From Candidatus Bathyarchaeota archaeon (lineage in GTDB: Archaea; Thermoproteota; Bathyarchaeia; Bathyarchaeales; Bathycorpusculaceae): a stretch of 64,000 bases of DNA. Position numbers and translations under genes: made by a program. The stretch is from positions 650,288 to 714,287 of the forward strand of contig JAOZID010000010.1 in the NCBI GenBank assembly GCA_026014465.1. Direction: 5' to 3'. The notes under the pieces are model-generated. The model was not told where the DNA came from. It was given only the letters and a program-made list of their open reading frames with translations, and made no database searches. This document shows, piece by piece, positions 54,853 through 63,690 of this stretch (position 1 is the stretch's first letter; the number at the start of each line of letters is the position of its first letter).

Positions 54853-56502
54853 TTAGCCCAGTATGGTTTTTAGGTCTTCGTCTGCGGTTTTTGTGGGCAT
54901 GATGTTAAAGTTGTCCACGAGCACCTGTAGCACGTTGGGGGTTATGAACGCAGGCAAGCTGGGTCCAAGGCGGATGTTTTTTACGCCCAAATACAGCAGT
55001 GAAAGCAGTATAGCGCAGGCTTTCTGTTCATACCACGACAAAATCATAGACAACGGCAACTCGTTGAGTCCCACGTTAAAGGCTTTAGATAGCGCCTGAG
55101 CAATAACAACTGCGCTGTACGCGTCATTGCATTGCCCAATGTCTAAGAGCCGCGGGATACCGCCGATGTCGCCTAAGTCTTTGTCGAAGAAACGGAACTT
55201 GCCACACGCCAACGTCAAGACCACTGTGTCCTTGGGTGCTTTCTCCACGAACTCAGTGTAGTAACTGCGTCCGGGTTTGGCGCCGTCGCATCCTCCGACA
55301 AGGAAGAAATGCCTGATTTTGCCTTGCTTTACGGCGTCTATGACTTTGTCTGCGACGTTTAGGACGGCGTTTCGGGCAAAGCCCACCATAACCGATTTGC
55401 CCTCGAAGTCTTCGGCAAAGCCAGGAAGCTCCAGCGCCCTCTCAACTACCGCTGAGAAGTCTTCACCGTCGATGTGCTTTACGCCTGGCCACGCTACGGG
55501 TCCTGTGGTGAATATGTTTTCTTTGTAGGTTTCGGCGGGTTTTTGGATGCAGTTGGTGGTCATCAGTATGGCGCCTGGGAAAGCGGGGAATTCGCGGATT
55601 TGGTTTTGCCATGCTGTGCCGTAGTGTCCGTAGAAGTGCGGGTACTTTTTGAGTTCTGGGTAGCCGTGGGTGGGGAGCATTTCGCCGTGCGTGTACACTG
55701 TGATGCCTTTGCCTTGGGTCTGCTTTAGAATCTGCTCCAAATCAATCAGGTCATGCCCCGAAACAAGAATAGCTTTGCCTTTCTTGTGTCCCAGAGGAAC
55801 CTTTGTGGGAACAGGGTGACCATACGTTTTGGTGTTGCCCGCATCCAAAAGCTCCATGGCGCGGATGTTGATTTCTCCGCATTTAAGCGCCAACCCCACA
55901 AAATCGTTAACACCCAATTTGGGGTCTAACGTGGCGGCTAAACCTTCCTCTATGAACTCGAAAACTTTGGGGTCTTTCTCGTCGTACCGGTAAGCGTGAT
56001 ACGCATACGCCGCAACGCCTTTGATGCCGTAAATCAAAAGCCAATGCAGCCCCCGCAAATCAGGGTTCTCGGGCACGTCAGATTGGATGCCGACTTTTTT
56101 GCCCTGCAAAACCATGCCCTCTGCGGTGTCTGCTAACGTGAAATCCACGGCGGCTCCAAGGTCGGTTTTGCCGCCTGCGGCTTTGACTTTGGCTTTGAGA
56201 GCCTCACGCAGCTCCACGGCTTGTTTGATGTATCGTTGTATGAGGTCATCGGGGTCAAAATTAACGTTTGTTAACGTGGCAAAGGTTGCTTCTGCAATGA
56301 ACACGTCGGTTTGCTCATCTACTACGCCGACTTTGCGTCCCTCCACTGCCAACTGCGAAACACCACGCAACACATAAATTAGCAAATCCTGCAAGTTCGC
56401 AACATCAGGGCTTTTTCCGCAAACACCAAACGCGGTGCAACCCTGACCCCGCGCAGTCTGCTCACACTGCCAACAAAACATCTCACTCTTAACTTGACTC
56501 AC
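54853..56502 (-). CDS. hcp: Hybrid cluster protein (hydroxylamine reductase)
   Basis: About 549 residues. The N-terminal FeS site is the C-x2-C-x8-C-x5-C pattern (MFCWQCEQTARGQGC, then GVCG). Later hybrid-cluster ligands include GHDLI, TNCIQKP, GGCDGAKPGRSYYTEF, LACGKFRF and DIGQCNDAYSA. The enzyme reduces NO or hydroxylamine and S-nitrosylates proteins in bacteria. Possible starts are GTG 56502 (AGGTGA six bases before), GTG 56511 and ATG 56481. No dedicated Hcr reductase is adjacent; the iron-sulfur flavoprotein could serve as electron donor, but that is a guess. Confidence 0.94.
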   Translation of the reverse strand: MSQVKSEMFCWQCEQTARGQGCTAFGVCGKSPDVANLQDLLIYVLRGVSQLAVEGRKVGVVDEQTDVFIAEATFATLTNVNFDPDDLIQRYIKQAVELREALKAKVKAAGGKTDLGAAVDFTLADTAEGMVLQGKKVGIQSDVPENPDLRGLHWLLIYGIKGVAAYAYHAYRYDEKDPKVFEFIEEGLAATLDPKLGVNDFVGLALKCGEINIRAMELLDAGNTKTYGHPVPTKVPLGHKKGKAILVSGHDLIDLEQILKQTQGKGITVYTHGEMLPTHGYPELKKYPHFYGHYGTAWQNQIREFPAFPGAILMTTNCIQKPAETYKENIFTTGPVAWPGVKHIDGEDFSAVVERALELPGFAEDFEGKSVMVGFARNAVLNVADKVIDAVKQGKIRHFFLVGGCDGAKPGRSYYTEFVEKAPKDTVVLTLACGKFRFFDKDLGDIGGIPRLLDIGQCNDAYSAVVIAQALSKAFNVGLNELPLSMILSWYEQKACAILLSLLYLGVKNIRLGPSLPAFITPNVLQVLVDNFNIMPTKTADEDLKTILG

Positions 56503-56511
56503 ACATTTCAC

Positions 56512-56818
56512 CTACCCAACCATTAGGCTTGGGCGCACATAGCAATTGTCCCGCACATATTTGGGATTCCAAAGAAACAGGTCACGAAACACAACAGCAC
56601 CCACAGCCCCAATATACCACAAAGCGGATTTAACGGTTTACCCGCGCAGCCACACACACTTTGCGCTAAACGTACCCTACCCCTATAGGTTTTGTTGTTT
56701 GTGTTTTGGGTTGCTTTTGTTGCCCTGTTTGTCTAAAGCGTTGTGATTGCGTCTTTTTGCGTCACAAAAAGTCCTAAAAAGTCCCTATGCGTCACCATCT
56801 GCAAGGAGCCCTTCGCTT
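56512..56818. other. Intergenic region, hcp and AbrB-like gene
   Basis: 307 bp without a credible gene; an open frame in phase with the AbrB-like gene (from 56747) has no family match. A direct repeat TGCGTCAC occurs at about 56759 and 56790. A CAAGGAG ribosome site precedes ATG 56819. Confidence 0.5.
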
Positions 56819-57097
56819 ATGCCGCTGACTCAAGAAGTTGTTTTCAAAACGTGCCTGCAAAAAGGCAACCGCATCCAAATCCCCAAACAAATCCGCTGGC
56901 ACTTCAAACTTGAACCCAACCAAACCCTACACGTCACCCTGCACCCCACAGGCACCCTAAAATGGGAACAATTCTACAGCCACACCGACAAAACAGGAAG
57001 AATCAACATACCCAAACTAACCCTCAACCAACTGCAAATAGCGGCTCAGCAAAACCCCGACGACGCCATCCTAGAAGTAACCCTTGAACCTGCATAA
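56819..57097 (+). CDS. SpoVT/AbrB-like DNA-binding protein
   Basis: 92 residues from ATG 56819. Two swapped-hairpin half-units are visible: CLQKGNRIQIPKQIRWHFKL and HTDKTGRINIPKLTLNQLQI, as in AbrB-type antitoxin or transition-state regulators. No toxin neighbour. A role as a local transcription regulator is likely; targets unknown. Confidence 0.65.
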   Translation: MPLTQEVVFKTCLQKGNRIQIPKQIRWHFKLEPNQTLHVTLHPTGTLKWEQFYSHTDKTGRINIPKLTLNQLQIAAQQNPDDAILEVTLEPA

Positions 57098-57179
57098 ATA
57101 ACAAATGACTTGTGGGCAAATATTTGTTTAGAAAACCTAAAGAGATACCGCAGATGATAAAGAAGTTAGGGTATAACTC

Positions 57180-58634
57180 GTGGACGTAACCGACGTTTGG
57201 AAAATACTAACTGAACCTCAATTTTGGCCTTTCTTCTTAGCCTTCTTAGGCGGTTACGTCATGATGAATATTTTTCTGGGAAGAAAAAAGGTAAAATCCT
57301 TTACTGAATTAGAAAGAATACTTCTCGCCTTTGGGCTTGGAACATTCGTTTGGTTCTGTTTCTTTTTACAACCCTTTTTTATCGCAAACTTTTGGTTTGG
57401 TATCTTAGGTGATGGCGTCTATAGTGTTTCAGCAGGTTTTTTCTGTTTGGTTACGGTAGTCTTTTCTCCAGTAATTAAATTATGGGGACCTTCAGATGAA
57501 ATGAAAAAAACTGTGAAGACCCTTATGATTTTGGACATATTCTGCTTACTTGTTTTGTTCTTGGTTTGTTGTATGGTTCTATTTGGTTTGCCAAGTTATC
57601 CCACAGGCATTCTTACCTTAATAGAAAACTCTTGGGGAAGATTCTGGAAATATGTTCTTTTTGCGAACTTTTTTGCAATTCTTGGTTTCTACCTATTCTG
57701 GGCATACTTCATTGAGGGCGTTTTTACAACAAACTTCTCTCATCGAAGATTCATTAAAGGCAAACTGCCCAAATTTCTTCGTTATCTAAAAAACAGAAGT
57801 TCCAAATCAGCATTGATTTCTCTATTGGTTTGTGCACTTATGATTATGGGGTTATTGGCGGCTCCTTGGGATTTAGCTTCAGGGTTTTTTACGCCTGCTG
57901 TTCATGAAGAAACACAAATGTGTTTAGAAGAAAACTCGTTTGTTGTAGCTGACAGAATTGTCTATTTAAATGCAACGTGGATAATGGACAACCGAATTGA
58001 TGTTGTAACGGACACATATTGTGCGTATTTAACTTCTTATTTGATTAAGCCGCCAAGTTTTCCGTGGGGATTAAAGGAATACTATATTGAGAATCCAAGC
58101 AATGCGAGTTTTCTTTTGGAGGACAAACCTTCTCCTCACGGCCATTATACTCCTGCATTAAGTGTGAACTGGCCTAAACTTGGAATAATTGTTCCCCCTG
58201 CCGTGTCAACTACTGTGTCATATCAAACAGGTTCCGAGAGTGAAATTTTCAGAGAAGTTAGCAGTATAGTTCTTTCTTTTGCTGATTTTACCGAGGGTTC
58301 TTTTTCGGCAAATTTAACATATTATCAACAAGTAGAAAGCGAAGGTTTAGCCCTTGTCTATCATGACCGTGTTCTTCAGGAACTTGAAGACGGCAATTGG
58401 CTAGAAACCCAGTATATAGATGTAGAAAACACTTCAAATGAGAGTTTTTACATACCTGGACTGTGGTATAATAAACTCAGTTCTGCTAACAGTAGCCAAG
58501 TATATAATGATGGCAAATTATGGGTTCAACATGGTTTGTATCGTTATGACGGAATAGCGATGGATATGGGTGTTGAGCCTCAAAGCACAAAAAACATTAC
58601 CATACATATTATGCACACAGTCAAACCCGAATAA
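57180..58634 (+). CDS. Membrane protein with large extracellular domain
   Basis: 484 residues from GTG 57180. Five to six membrane helices lie in the first 240 residues, then a beta-rich extracellular part with many sequons (NATWIMD, NASF, NLTYY, NTSNESF). No family recognised; no catalytic motif. An A/T-rich stretch upstream (GATAAAGAAGTTAGGGTATAAC) may be the promoter. The gene keeps an A/T-rich composition compared with neighbours, so foreign origin is possible. Confidence 0.55.
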   Translation: MDVTDVWKILTEPQFWPFFLAFLGGYVMMNIFLGRKKVKSFTELERILLAFGLGTFVWFCFFLQPFFIANFWFGILGDGVYSVSAGFFCLVTVVFSPVIKLWGPSDEMKKTVKTLMILDIFCLLVLFLVCCMVLFGLPSYPTGILTLIENSWGRFWKYVLFANFFAILGFYLFWAYFIEGVFTTNFSHRRFIKGKLPKFLRYLKNRSSKSALISLLVCALMIMGLLAAPWDLASGFFTPAVHEETQMCLEENSFVVADRIVYLNATWIMDNRIDVVTDTYCAYLTSYLIKPPSFPWGLKEYYIENPSNASFLLEDKPSPHGHYTPALSVNWPKLGIIVPPAVSTTVSYQTGSESEIFREVSSIVLSFADFTEGSFSANLTYYQQVESEGLALVYHDRVLQELEDGNWLETQYIDVENTSNESFYIPGLWYNKLSSANSSQVYNDGKLWVQHGLYRYDGIAMDMGVEPQSTKNITIHIMHTVKPE

Positions 58635-58795
58635 GTCAAAGAATTGATTATTACCCCCGTTTTTATGTCGTGAAACTGTGGCTTTTTGGTTCTTGAAAAA
58701 GTTTTAATATGTCTTGTGATAGAACATGGCGGGTGCAGTTGTGTTTGTGCATAAAAGTTATTTGGAGTACGATGTGGTTTTGGGTTGGTGGTTAG

Positions 58796-59803
58796 ATGAG
58801 TGTTGTTAAGCGTGTTGTGCCTATTCTTCCTGAGCGGGTTGTTGATTTTGCTTGGGGTTTGATGCGAGGTCAATCCAAGTTTTCATCGTCTGATGTTGAG
58901 GGTGATGTTCATGGTCATCTGCGTCAGATAAGGCAGGATGTTCAAAGTCAGGTTAGGCAAGACCAAAGGGATTTAGCGGAGGCTAAGGCGGCGTTGGATG
59001 AAGCCAAACAGGCAGGTTCTGCAGATGTGGCGGCGTTAGAGAAGCAAACTCAAACGGCGCAGGCTCAGCTGGGGGAGTCACGCAAGGATTTAGCTTATGT
59101 AGATAATGTTCGAGCATCTCTTGACGCCACGGAAAAAAACTTAATCACCATCTTTAACGGAAGAAACCTCAATTTTGACCAAACTAAAGAAATAATGAAG
59201 ACGCAAATTGAAAACATCAACTCCTCCGCGCGTGCCATGGCAAACTTTCACAGCGCATTGCCTAGGCTTTTTGCTACGGGCAGTGGAGCTGCGGGAACTG
59301 TGCTGGTAAGCTACATCTTGGAAACCTTCTTTGGCTATCAAGTGCCTGAGTTGGTTATAGCGTCCACGGCTGCCTTAGTCGCAAGCGCTTCCTACGGCAT
59401 CTACCAATGGAAGATAGCGCCCAAAAACGTGAAACGCGCCCAACGCGAACTAATCCGAAACGACTACCAAAGCAACCTCTACTACCACGACTACATCCAC
59501 CGAGTCTTCTACACCCTAAGTTCCCTATTCGACCAAACCCTCAACACATACGAAAACATCTACGACACCCCATATCAACCCGACAAATACGCAGACCTTG
59601 AAAACAGAAAAACGCTGGTCTGGTCAGTTCTGGGCACACTAGAAGGCATATGCGGAAAAGAATGCCCCCAAATACACGCAGACTACCACAACAACAAAAT
59701 AACCCCCGAAATATGGCCAACCTGCGAAACCGCCCAAGGCTACAAAAACTGCGCACTATTCACCCGCAAAGAAACAAGCCCCACCGACCAAAACCAAACC
59801 TAA
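58796..59803 (+). CDS. Coiled-coil membrane protein of unknown function
   Basis: 335 residues: a long N-terminal coiled coil (RQIRQDVQSQVRQDQRDLAE to about 100), two hydrophobic helices (about 160-205: GSGAAGTVLVSYILETFFGY and VIASTAALVASASYGIYQ), and a C-terminal part with paired cysteines (GICGKECPQ, WPTCETA, NCALF). No family recognised. It follows the unknown membrane protein at 57180 on the same strand. Confidence 0.6.
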   Translation: MSVVKRVVPILPERVVDFAWGLMRGQSKFSSSDVEGDVHGHLRQIRQDVQSQVRQDQRDLAEAKAALDEAKQAGSADVAALEKQTQTAQAQLGESRKDLAYVDNVRASLDATEKNLITIFNGRNLNFDQTKEIMKTQIENINSSARAMANFHSALPRLFATGSGAAGTVLVSYILETFFGYQVPELVIASTAALVASASYGIYQWKIAPKNVKRAQRELIRNDYQSNLYYHDYIHRVFYTLSSLFDQTLNTYENIYDTPYQPDKYADLENRKTLVWSVLGTLEGICGKECPQIHADYHNNKITPEIWPTCETAQGYKNCALFTRKETSPTDQNQT

Positions 59804-59860
59804 CAACCAAAGCACCTGCTAAAAGAAACCGAAAAATACCCGTGCGCCTCTGTTTTGGGT

Positions 59861-60559
59861 ATGCCACGCCTTGGCGTTATCATTCCTTCTTCGAACACCA
59901 CTGTGGAAACCGAGTTCTCCAACGTTCTTTTTGGTTCACAAATTAGCCTGCACACGGATAGAGTTTCCCTAAGAGAAGTTACCGTAGAGGGGTTGTTGGA
60001 TATGGAGCACGAGGTTGAGGCGGCTGCGGGGAGGCTTGGGGATGCGGCGGTGGATGCCGTTGCGTTTGCCTGCACGTCGGGAAGCCTAATCAAAGGCGTA
60101 GGTCACGACGCGGCAATAGCCCAGAAAATCGCTGCGGTTGCTCGGTGTCCTGTGGTTGTTACTTCAGGCGCCGTGGTACAAGCCCTCAAAACCTTGAACG
60201 CCCACAAGATTTCGCTGGCAACCCCCTACATCTCTGAGGTCACACACAAAGAAGTTGAGTTCTTAGAGCAGAGCGGTTTTGAAGTAGTCAAGCAGTACTC
60301 GTTGGGGTTGCGTGAGAACCTGCAAATCGGCAAACTCACCGCGCAAAACGCCAAAGAAGCCGCCCAAAAAGCCGATGTGACCGCGTCAGAAGCCGTGTTT
60401 GTTAGCTGTACCAACTTTAGAACATTTGAGGCAATTCCCGCGTTGGAAGCTAAACTGCAAAAGCCCGTGGTCACCAGCAACTCTGCCACTTTGTGGGGTG
60501 CCATTAACGTTTTGGGTGTGCCGTTTAAGCTGGGGTTGGGTTGTTTGTTTGAGGTTTAG
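59861..60559 (+). CDS. Asp/Glu racemase-superfamily, maleate isomerase-like
   Basis: 232 residues from ATG 59861. The two active-site cysteines of the superfamily are Cys71 (AFACTSGS) and Cys183 (FVSCTNFRT), with PSSNTTVE (9-17) binding the carboxylate, the pattern of maleate cis-trans isomerase and arylmalonate decarboxylase. Substrate uncertain. The stop overlaps that of the convergent HTH gene. Confidence 0.83.
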   Translation: MPRLGVIIPSSNTTVETEFSNVLFGSQISLHTDRVSLREVTVEGLLDMEHEVEAAAGRLGDAAVDAVAFACTSGSLIKGVGHDAAIAQKIAAVARCPVVVTSGAVVQALKTLNAHKISLATPYISEVTHKEVEFLEQSGFEVVKQYSLGLRENLQIGKLTAQNAKEAAQKADVTASEAVFVSCTNFRTFEAIPALEAKLQKPVVTSNSATLWGAINVLGVPFKLGLGCLFEV

Positions 60560-61194
60560 GTTTCGTTTTTGAAGTAGTGTTCTAGCAAGCGGCGGGTGCC
60601 TCGGCGGGTGATTTCGGAAAGCGTTGAGGGGCTAATGCCGAGTTTGGCTGCAAGTTCGGTGGTGTCTATGCGTCGGGGGTAGTCGAAGAAGCCTCCTTTT
60701 AGGGCGAGCCAGAAGATGCGTTCTTGTTTTTCGGTGAGGACGCCTTTTTTGGGTTGGAATTTGCCCATTTTAAGGACAGTGATTTTGTGTCCTTTGTTTT
60801 CGATGGTTTTTATGATTTTTTGGTAGGCTTCAAAGCTGGGCACCATGAAGCTGTAGACTATGTTGCAGCCTTCGATGCTTTTGCCTGAAACCAAAAACGC
60901 GTCAAACGAAAGTATCGTGTTGCAAACGCCACAGCCCGTGCTCTCAAGCCAAATCGACGCTTTCCCGGCGCCCTTCCCCAAGACAGCTTTGAGTTCTGCA
61001 GGCGGATTCTTTACCTTTTTGACTTCGTCGGGGTCAAGCTCAACAAGGTGCTTCACCGAATTCTTGCTAGAACTTCGCACATCCACAACTTTTAGATGCG
61101 TTAGCCCCAAAGCCGAGCACCGCTTAGCCACGGAGCAGTCACGGTTTTCCACTTCCAAAACCACATGATACGGCGCACGCCACAAATCCTTCAT
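60556..61194 (-). CDS. Bat-type (HTH_10) transcriptional regulator
   Basis: 212 residues. The C-terminal HTH_10 motif is unmistakable: LTEKQERIFWLALKGGFFDYPR, TTELAAKLGISPSTLSEITRRG, the bacterioopsin-activator fold. The N-terminal domain (LEVENRDCSVAKRCSALGL, ESTGCGVCNTILSF) carries several cysteines that could sense redox or metal. Common in haloarchaea and TACK archaea. Target unknown. Confidence 0.85.
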   Translation of the reverse strand: MKDLWRAPYHVVLEVENRDCSVAKRCSALGLTHLKVVDVRSSSKNSVKHLVELDPDEVKKVKNPPAELKAVLGKGAGKASIWLESTGCGVCNTILSFDAFLVSGKSIEGCNIVYSFMVPSFEAYQKIIKTIENKGHKITVLKMGKFQPKKGVLTEKQERIFWLALKGGFFDYPRRIDTTELAAKLGISPSTLSEITRRGTRRLLEHYFKNET

Positions 61195-61350
61195 AATAAT
61201 CGACCCCTAAACGTTGCTGTGCAGGGATAATAACTGTTTTCACAATCGCTACCATGGCAGATTTGCGTTTTGGAAAAGTGTAAGGAGTTTAGTAAGGGCT
61301 AAATAGTTCCGCTCGTATGTTCGGTTGGTACTTTCAGAGGACGGTTAGAT

Positions 61351-62688
61351 ATGGAAAAGTTTTCAGAGCTTGTTCTTCGGCTTGTAGAAGCTACTTGTAA
61401 CCATGAACGTTACCGTGACGTTGAATGCATAAACATGATAGCCAGCGAAGGTGTAAAGTCGCCTGCTGTTAAGCAAATGCAAGACCTTGCCTCTGATTTA
61501 GAGGGCAGATACGCAGAAGGAGAAAACAACTTAGAGGGTCACGTTAAGAAACGTTACTATCAAGGTCAAAAGTACATGAGCCAAATTGAAGACCTTGCCA
61601 CCGACATCATGAAAGACCTCTTCAAATGCAACTGGGCAGACACCCGCATCGTCTCAGGCACCCACGCCAACCTTGCCACCTTCAAAGGACTCGCCCTTGC
61701 CACGAAAAACCGCAAAATGGTCGTCACGCCTCTAAGCTGCGGCGCCCACATCAGCCACGACTACACAGGCCTTGCAGGCAACGTCCTAGGCCTAGAAAAC
61801 ATCAACCACGTTTACGACCTAAACGAATTCAACATAGACCCCGACCGCTCCGAAGATGTCATACGCGCAGCCAAACCAGGCATCGTAACTTTTGGCGGCA
61901 GCCTCTTCTTGTTCCCCCACCCAATCAAGGAACTCAAAGCGGTCTGTGATGAAGTCGGCGCTTACGTAGCTTATGACGCCGCGCATGTTTTGGGGTTAGT
62001 TGCAGGCGGCGTTTTCCAAGACCCCTTCAAAGACGGCGCAGACATCATATCCGCATCCACCCACAAAACTTTCCCTGGACCCCAAGGAGGAGTCATACTG
62101 GGCAACTTGGATAGCCCACGCATGGAAAAAGCCATCAAGAAAATCCAGTTCGCCGTGTTCCCCCTAAGCGCTTCAAGCACCCATTTGGGTAGACTCCCCG
62201 CACTAAGCATCGCAGCTTTGGAGATGAAGCTTTTCGGAGAAGAGTTGGCAACGCAAATCGTCAAAAACGCCCAAGCGGCGGGTCAGTACCTGTACGAGAA
62301 CGGCGTTAAAGTCATCTGCGAACACAAGGGCTTTACGCAGTCACATCAGCTCGCCGTGGATATTCGCAGCTATGGCGGCGGAAACAAAGTCGCCCAAAAC
62401 TTGGAGGACGCAAATATCGTGTTGAACAAGAATCTGCTGCCCTATGATGACCAAGGCAGTAAAGGCGACCCCTCAGGACTGCGCGTCGGCTTCCAAGACG
62501 TCACCCGCCACGGCATGCGCGAAGGCGACGTCAAACACCTCTGCGACCTCATGCTTGATGTCATCAAAGAAAAACGTACCCCCGCACAGGTCAAAGAAGA
62601 TGTGATGGCTCTGAAGAAAGAGTTTAGCACCGTGAAATATGGTTTCCAAAGCTTAGACGAAGCCTTAGCCTACGTCAAGAAAATGTAG
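61351..62688 (+). CDS. glyA: Serine hydroxymethyltransferase
   Basis: PLP enzyme interconverting serine and glycine with a tetrahydropterin C1 carrier, 445 residues. PLP Lys239 is in STHKTFPGPQGG, with DAAH (209-212) and the substrate segment EGRYAEGE (51-58) and HANLATFKGL. Ring-stacking His and other family residues follow in order. Full length. The coding strand alternates A/C- and G/T-rich blocks. Confidence 0.92.
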   Translation: MEKFSELVLRLVEATCNHERYRDVECINMIASEGVKSPAVKQMQDLASDLEGRYAEGENNLEGHVKKRYYQGQKYMSQIEDLATDIMKDLFKCNWADTRIVSGTHANLATFKGLALATKNRKMVVTPLSCGAHISHDYTGLAGNVLGLENINHVYDLNEFNIDPDRSEDVIRAAKPGIVTFGGSLFLFPHPIKELKAVCDEVGAYVAYDAAHVLGLVAGGVFQDPFKDGADIISASTHKTFPGPQGGVILGNLDSPRMEKAIKKIQFAVFPLSASSTHLGRLPALSIAALEMKLFGEELATQIVKNAQAAGQYLYENGVKVICEHKGFTQSHQLAVDIRSYGGGNKVAQNLEDANIVLNKNLLPYDDQGSKGDPSGLRVGFQDVTRHGMREGDVKHLCDLMLDVIKEKRTPAQVKEDVMALKKEFSTVKYGFQSLDEALAYVKKM

Positions 62689-62718
62689 AAACACTGCACT
62701 TCCAATTTTTTGCTCTTT

Positions 62719-63549
62719 TTATTTTTCTTTTGTTTTTGTCCTTGAAGCTGTTTGGAGTTTGGCGGGGGGCTTTTGTGCTTTGCACCATCGTTGTTCAAAG
62801 TATTCCTGAAGTATGTCTATTAACACGGGGTTATTTGCCCATAGGCTGGGGGTTTTTGCAGGGCAAAAGGGGGCAGTATTGAACAGGGTTTCTTTTTTGT
62901 CAAACAAGGCTAACGTGACAGGCAAAGATGTGAATGTGTATCTTACGCTAAATAACTTGTTTTTTTCTAGGTTCAGGATGTTTTGGGTAAGCGTTTCTCC
63001 CTTGTTTAGGTAGATAAGCGCTCGGACGGTTATGCCCCGTTTCATAAGCCGCTTAAAGTTGGCGACTATGTGGTCGATTATTTGCACACCAGATTTCCAG
63101 TAAAAAAGAAAATCGTAGCAGCATTGGCTTCGATTTCTCATTTCAGCCATTTTTCTGCCAGTCGCTCGACCCTCAGGAACTAACACGAATTGGCAGTCCT
63201 CAGCGCCAGAGTCTTCAACGTTTTCTTTGTACTTCTCAATTATTGTTTTTGTCTTATCCTCAATTTCTTGGTATTCTCTTGCTTTATGCTCAAGCAACAT
63301 CGAAATACCTTCACGCATAGGAACTGCCTTGAAAAAATTTGGCACCGTTATGGTTTTTTCAACAAGTTTAAGTTTTTGAAGTTTAGGCATCACACGATAG
63401 ACGTTTGCGCGGTCTAGGCTTGCTGAATTTGAAATTTTTTTTATGGTAGCTTTTCCAAGTTTGGCTAAGGTAAGGTAGACTTTAGCCTGCATGGCAGTAA
63501 GCCCCAACTGCGTTAACACTTGCGTGTCCTCTTCTTGGACGGGCAGCAC
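62719..63549 (-). CDS. TrmB-family transcriptional regulator
   Basis: 276 residues. The N-terminal winged helix is LGLTAMQAKVYLTLAKLGKA, then ISNSASLDRANVYRVMPKLQ, the TrmB signature. The C-terminal effector domain has the family pattern (DFLFYWKSGVQIIDHIVANF, VRALIYLNK, LFDKKETLFNT). Archaeal TrmB proteins sense sugars. It is divergent from the third PQQ-repeat gene (141 bp) and might regulate it. Confidence 0.85.
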   Translation of the reverse strand: MLPVQEEDTQVLTQLGLTAMQAKVYLTLAKLGKATIKKISNSASLDRANVYRVMPKLQKLKLVEKTITVPNFFKAVPMREGISMLLEHKAREYQEIEDKTKTIIEKYKENVEDSGAEDCQFVLVPEGRATGRKMAEMRNRSQCCYDFLFYWKSGVQIIDHIVANFKRLMKRGITVRALIYLNKGETLTQNILNLEKNKLFSVRYTFTSLPVTLALFDKKETLFNTAPFCPAKTPSLWANNPVLIDILQEYFEQRWCKAQKPPAKLQTASRTKTKEK

Positions 63550-63690
63550 ATTCTTCTCTCCATACTAGAACAGTAATTTGTCTCTAATACATGTACAGAC
63601 TTAGCTTTTGCGCTAGTGCACGTTACATACGCCTACGCTTAAAAGCCGTCCACCACCACAGTAGGCTAAACCTTTCAAGGAGAAAAAAGA

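Noticed and set aside
61351-62688. Archaeal decarboxylase instead of SHMT
   Set aside because: PLP Lys motif STHKTFPGPQGG and EGRYAEGE are SHMT signatures.
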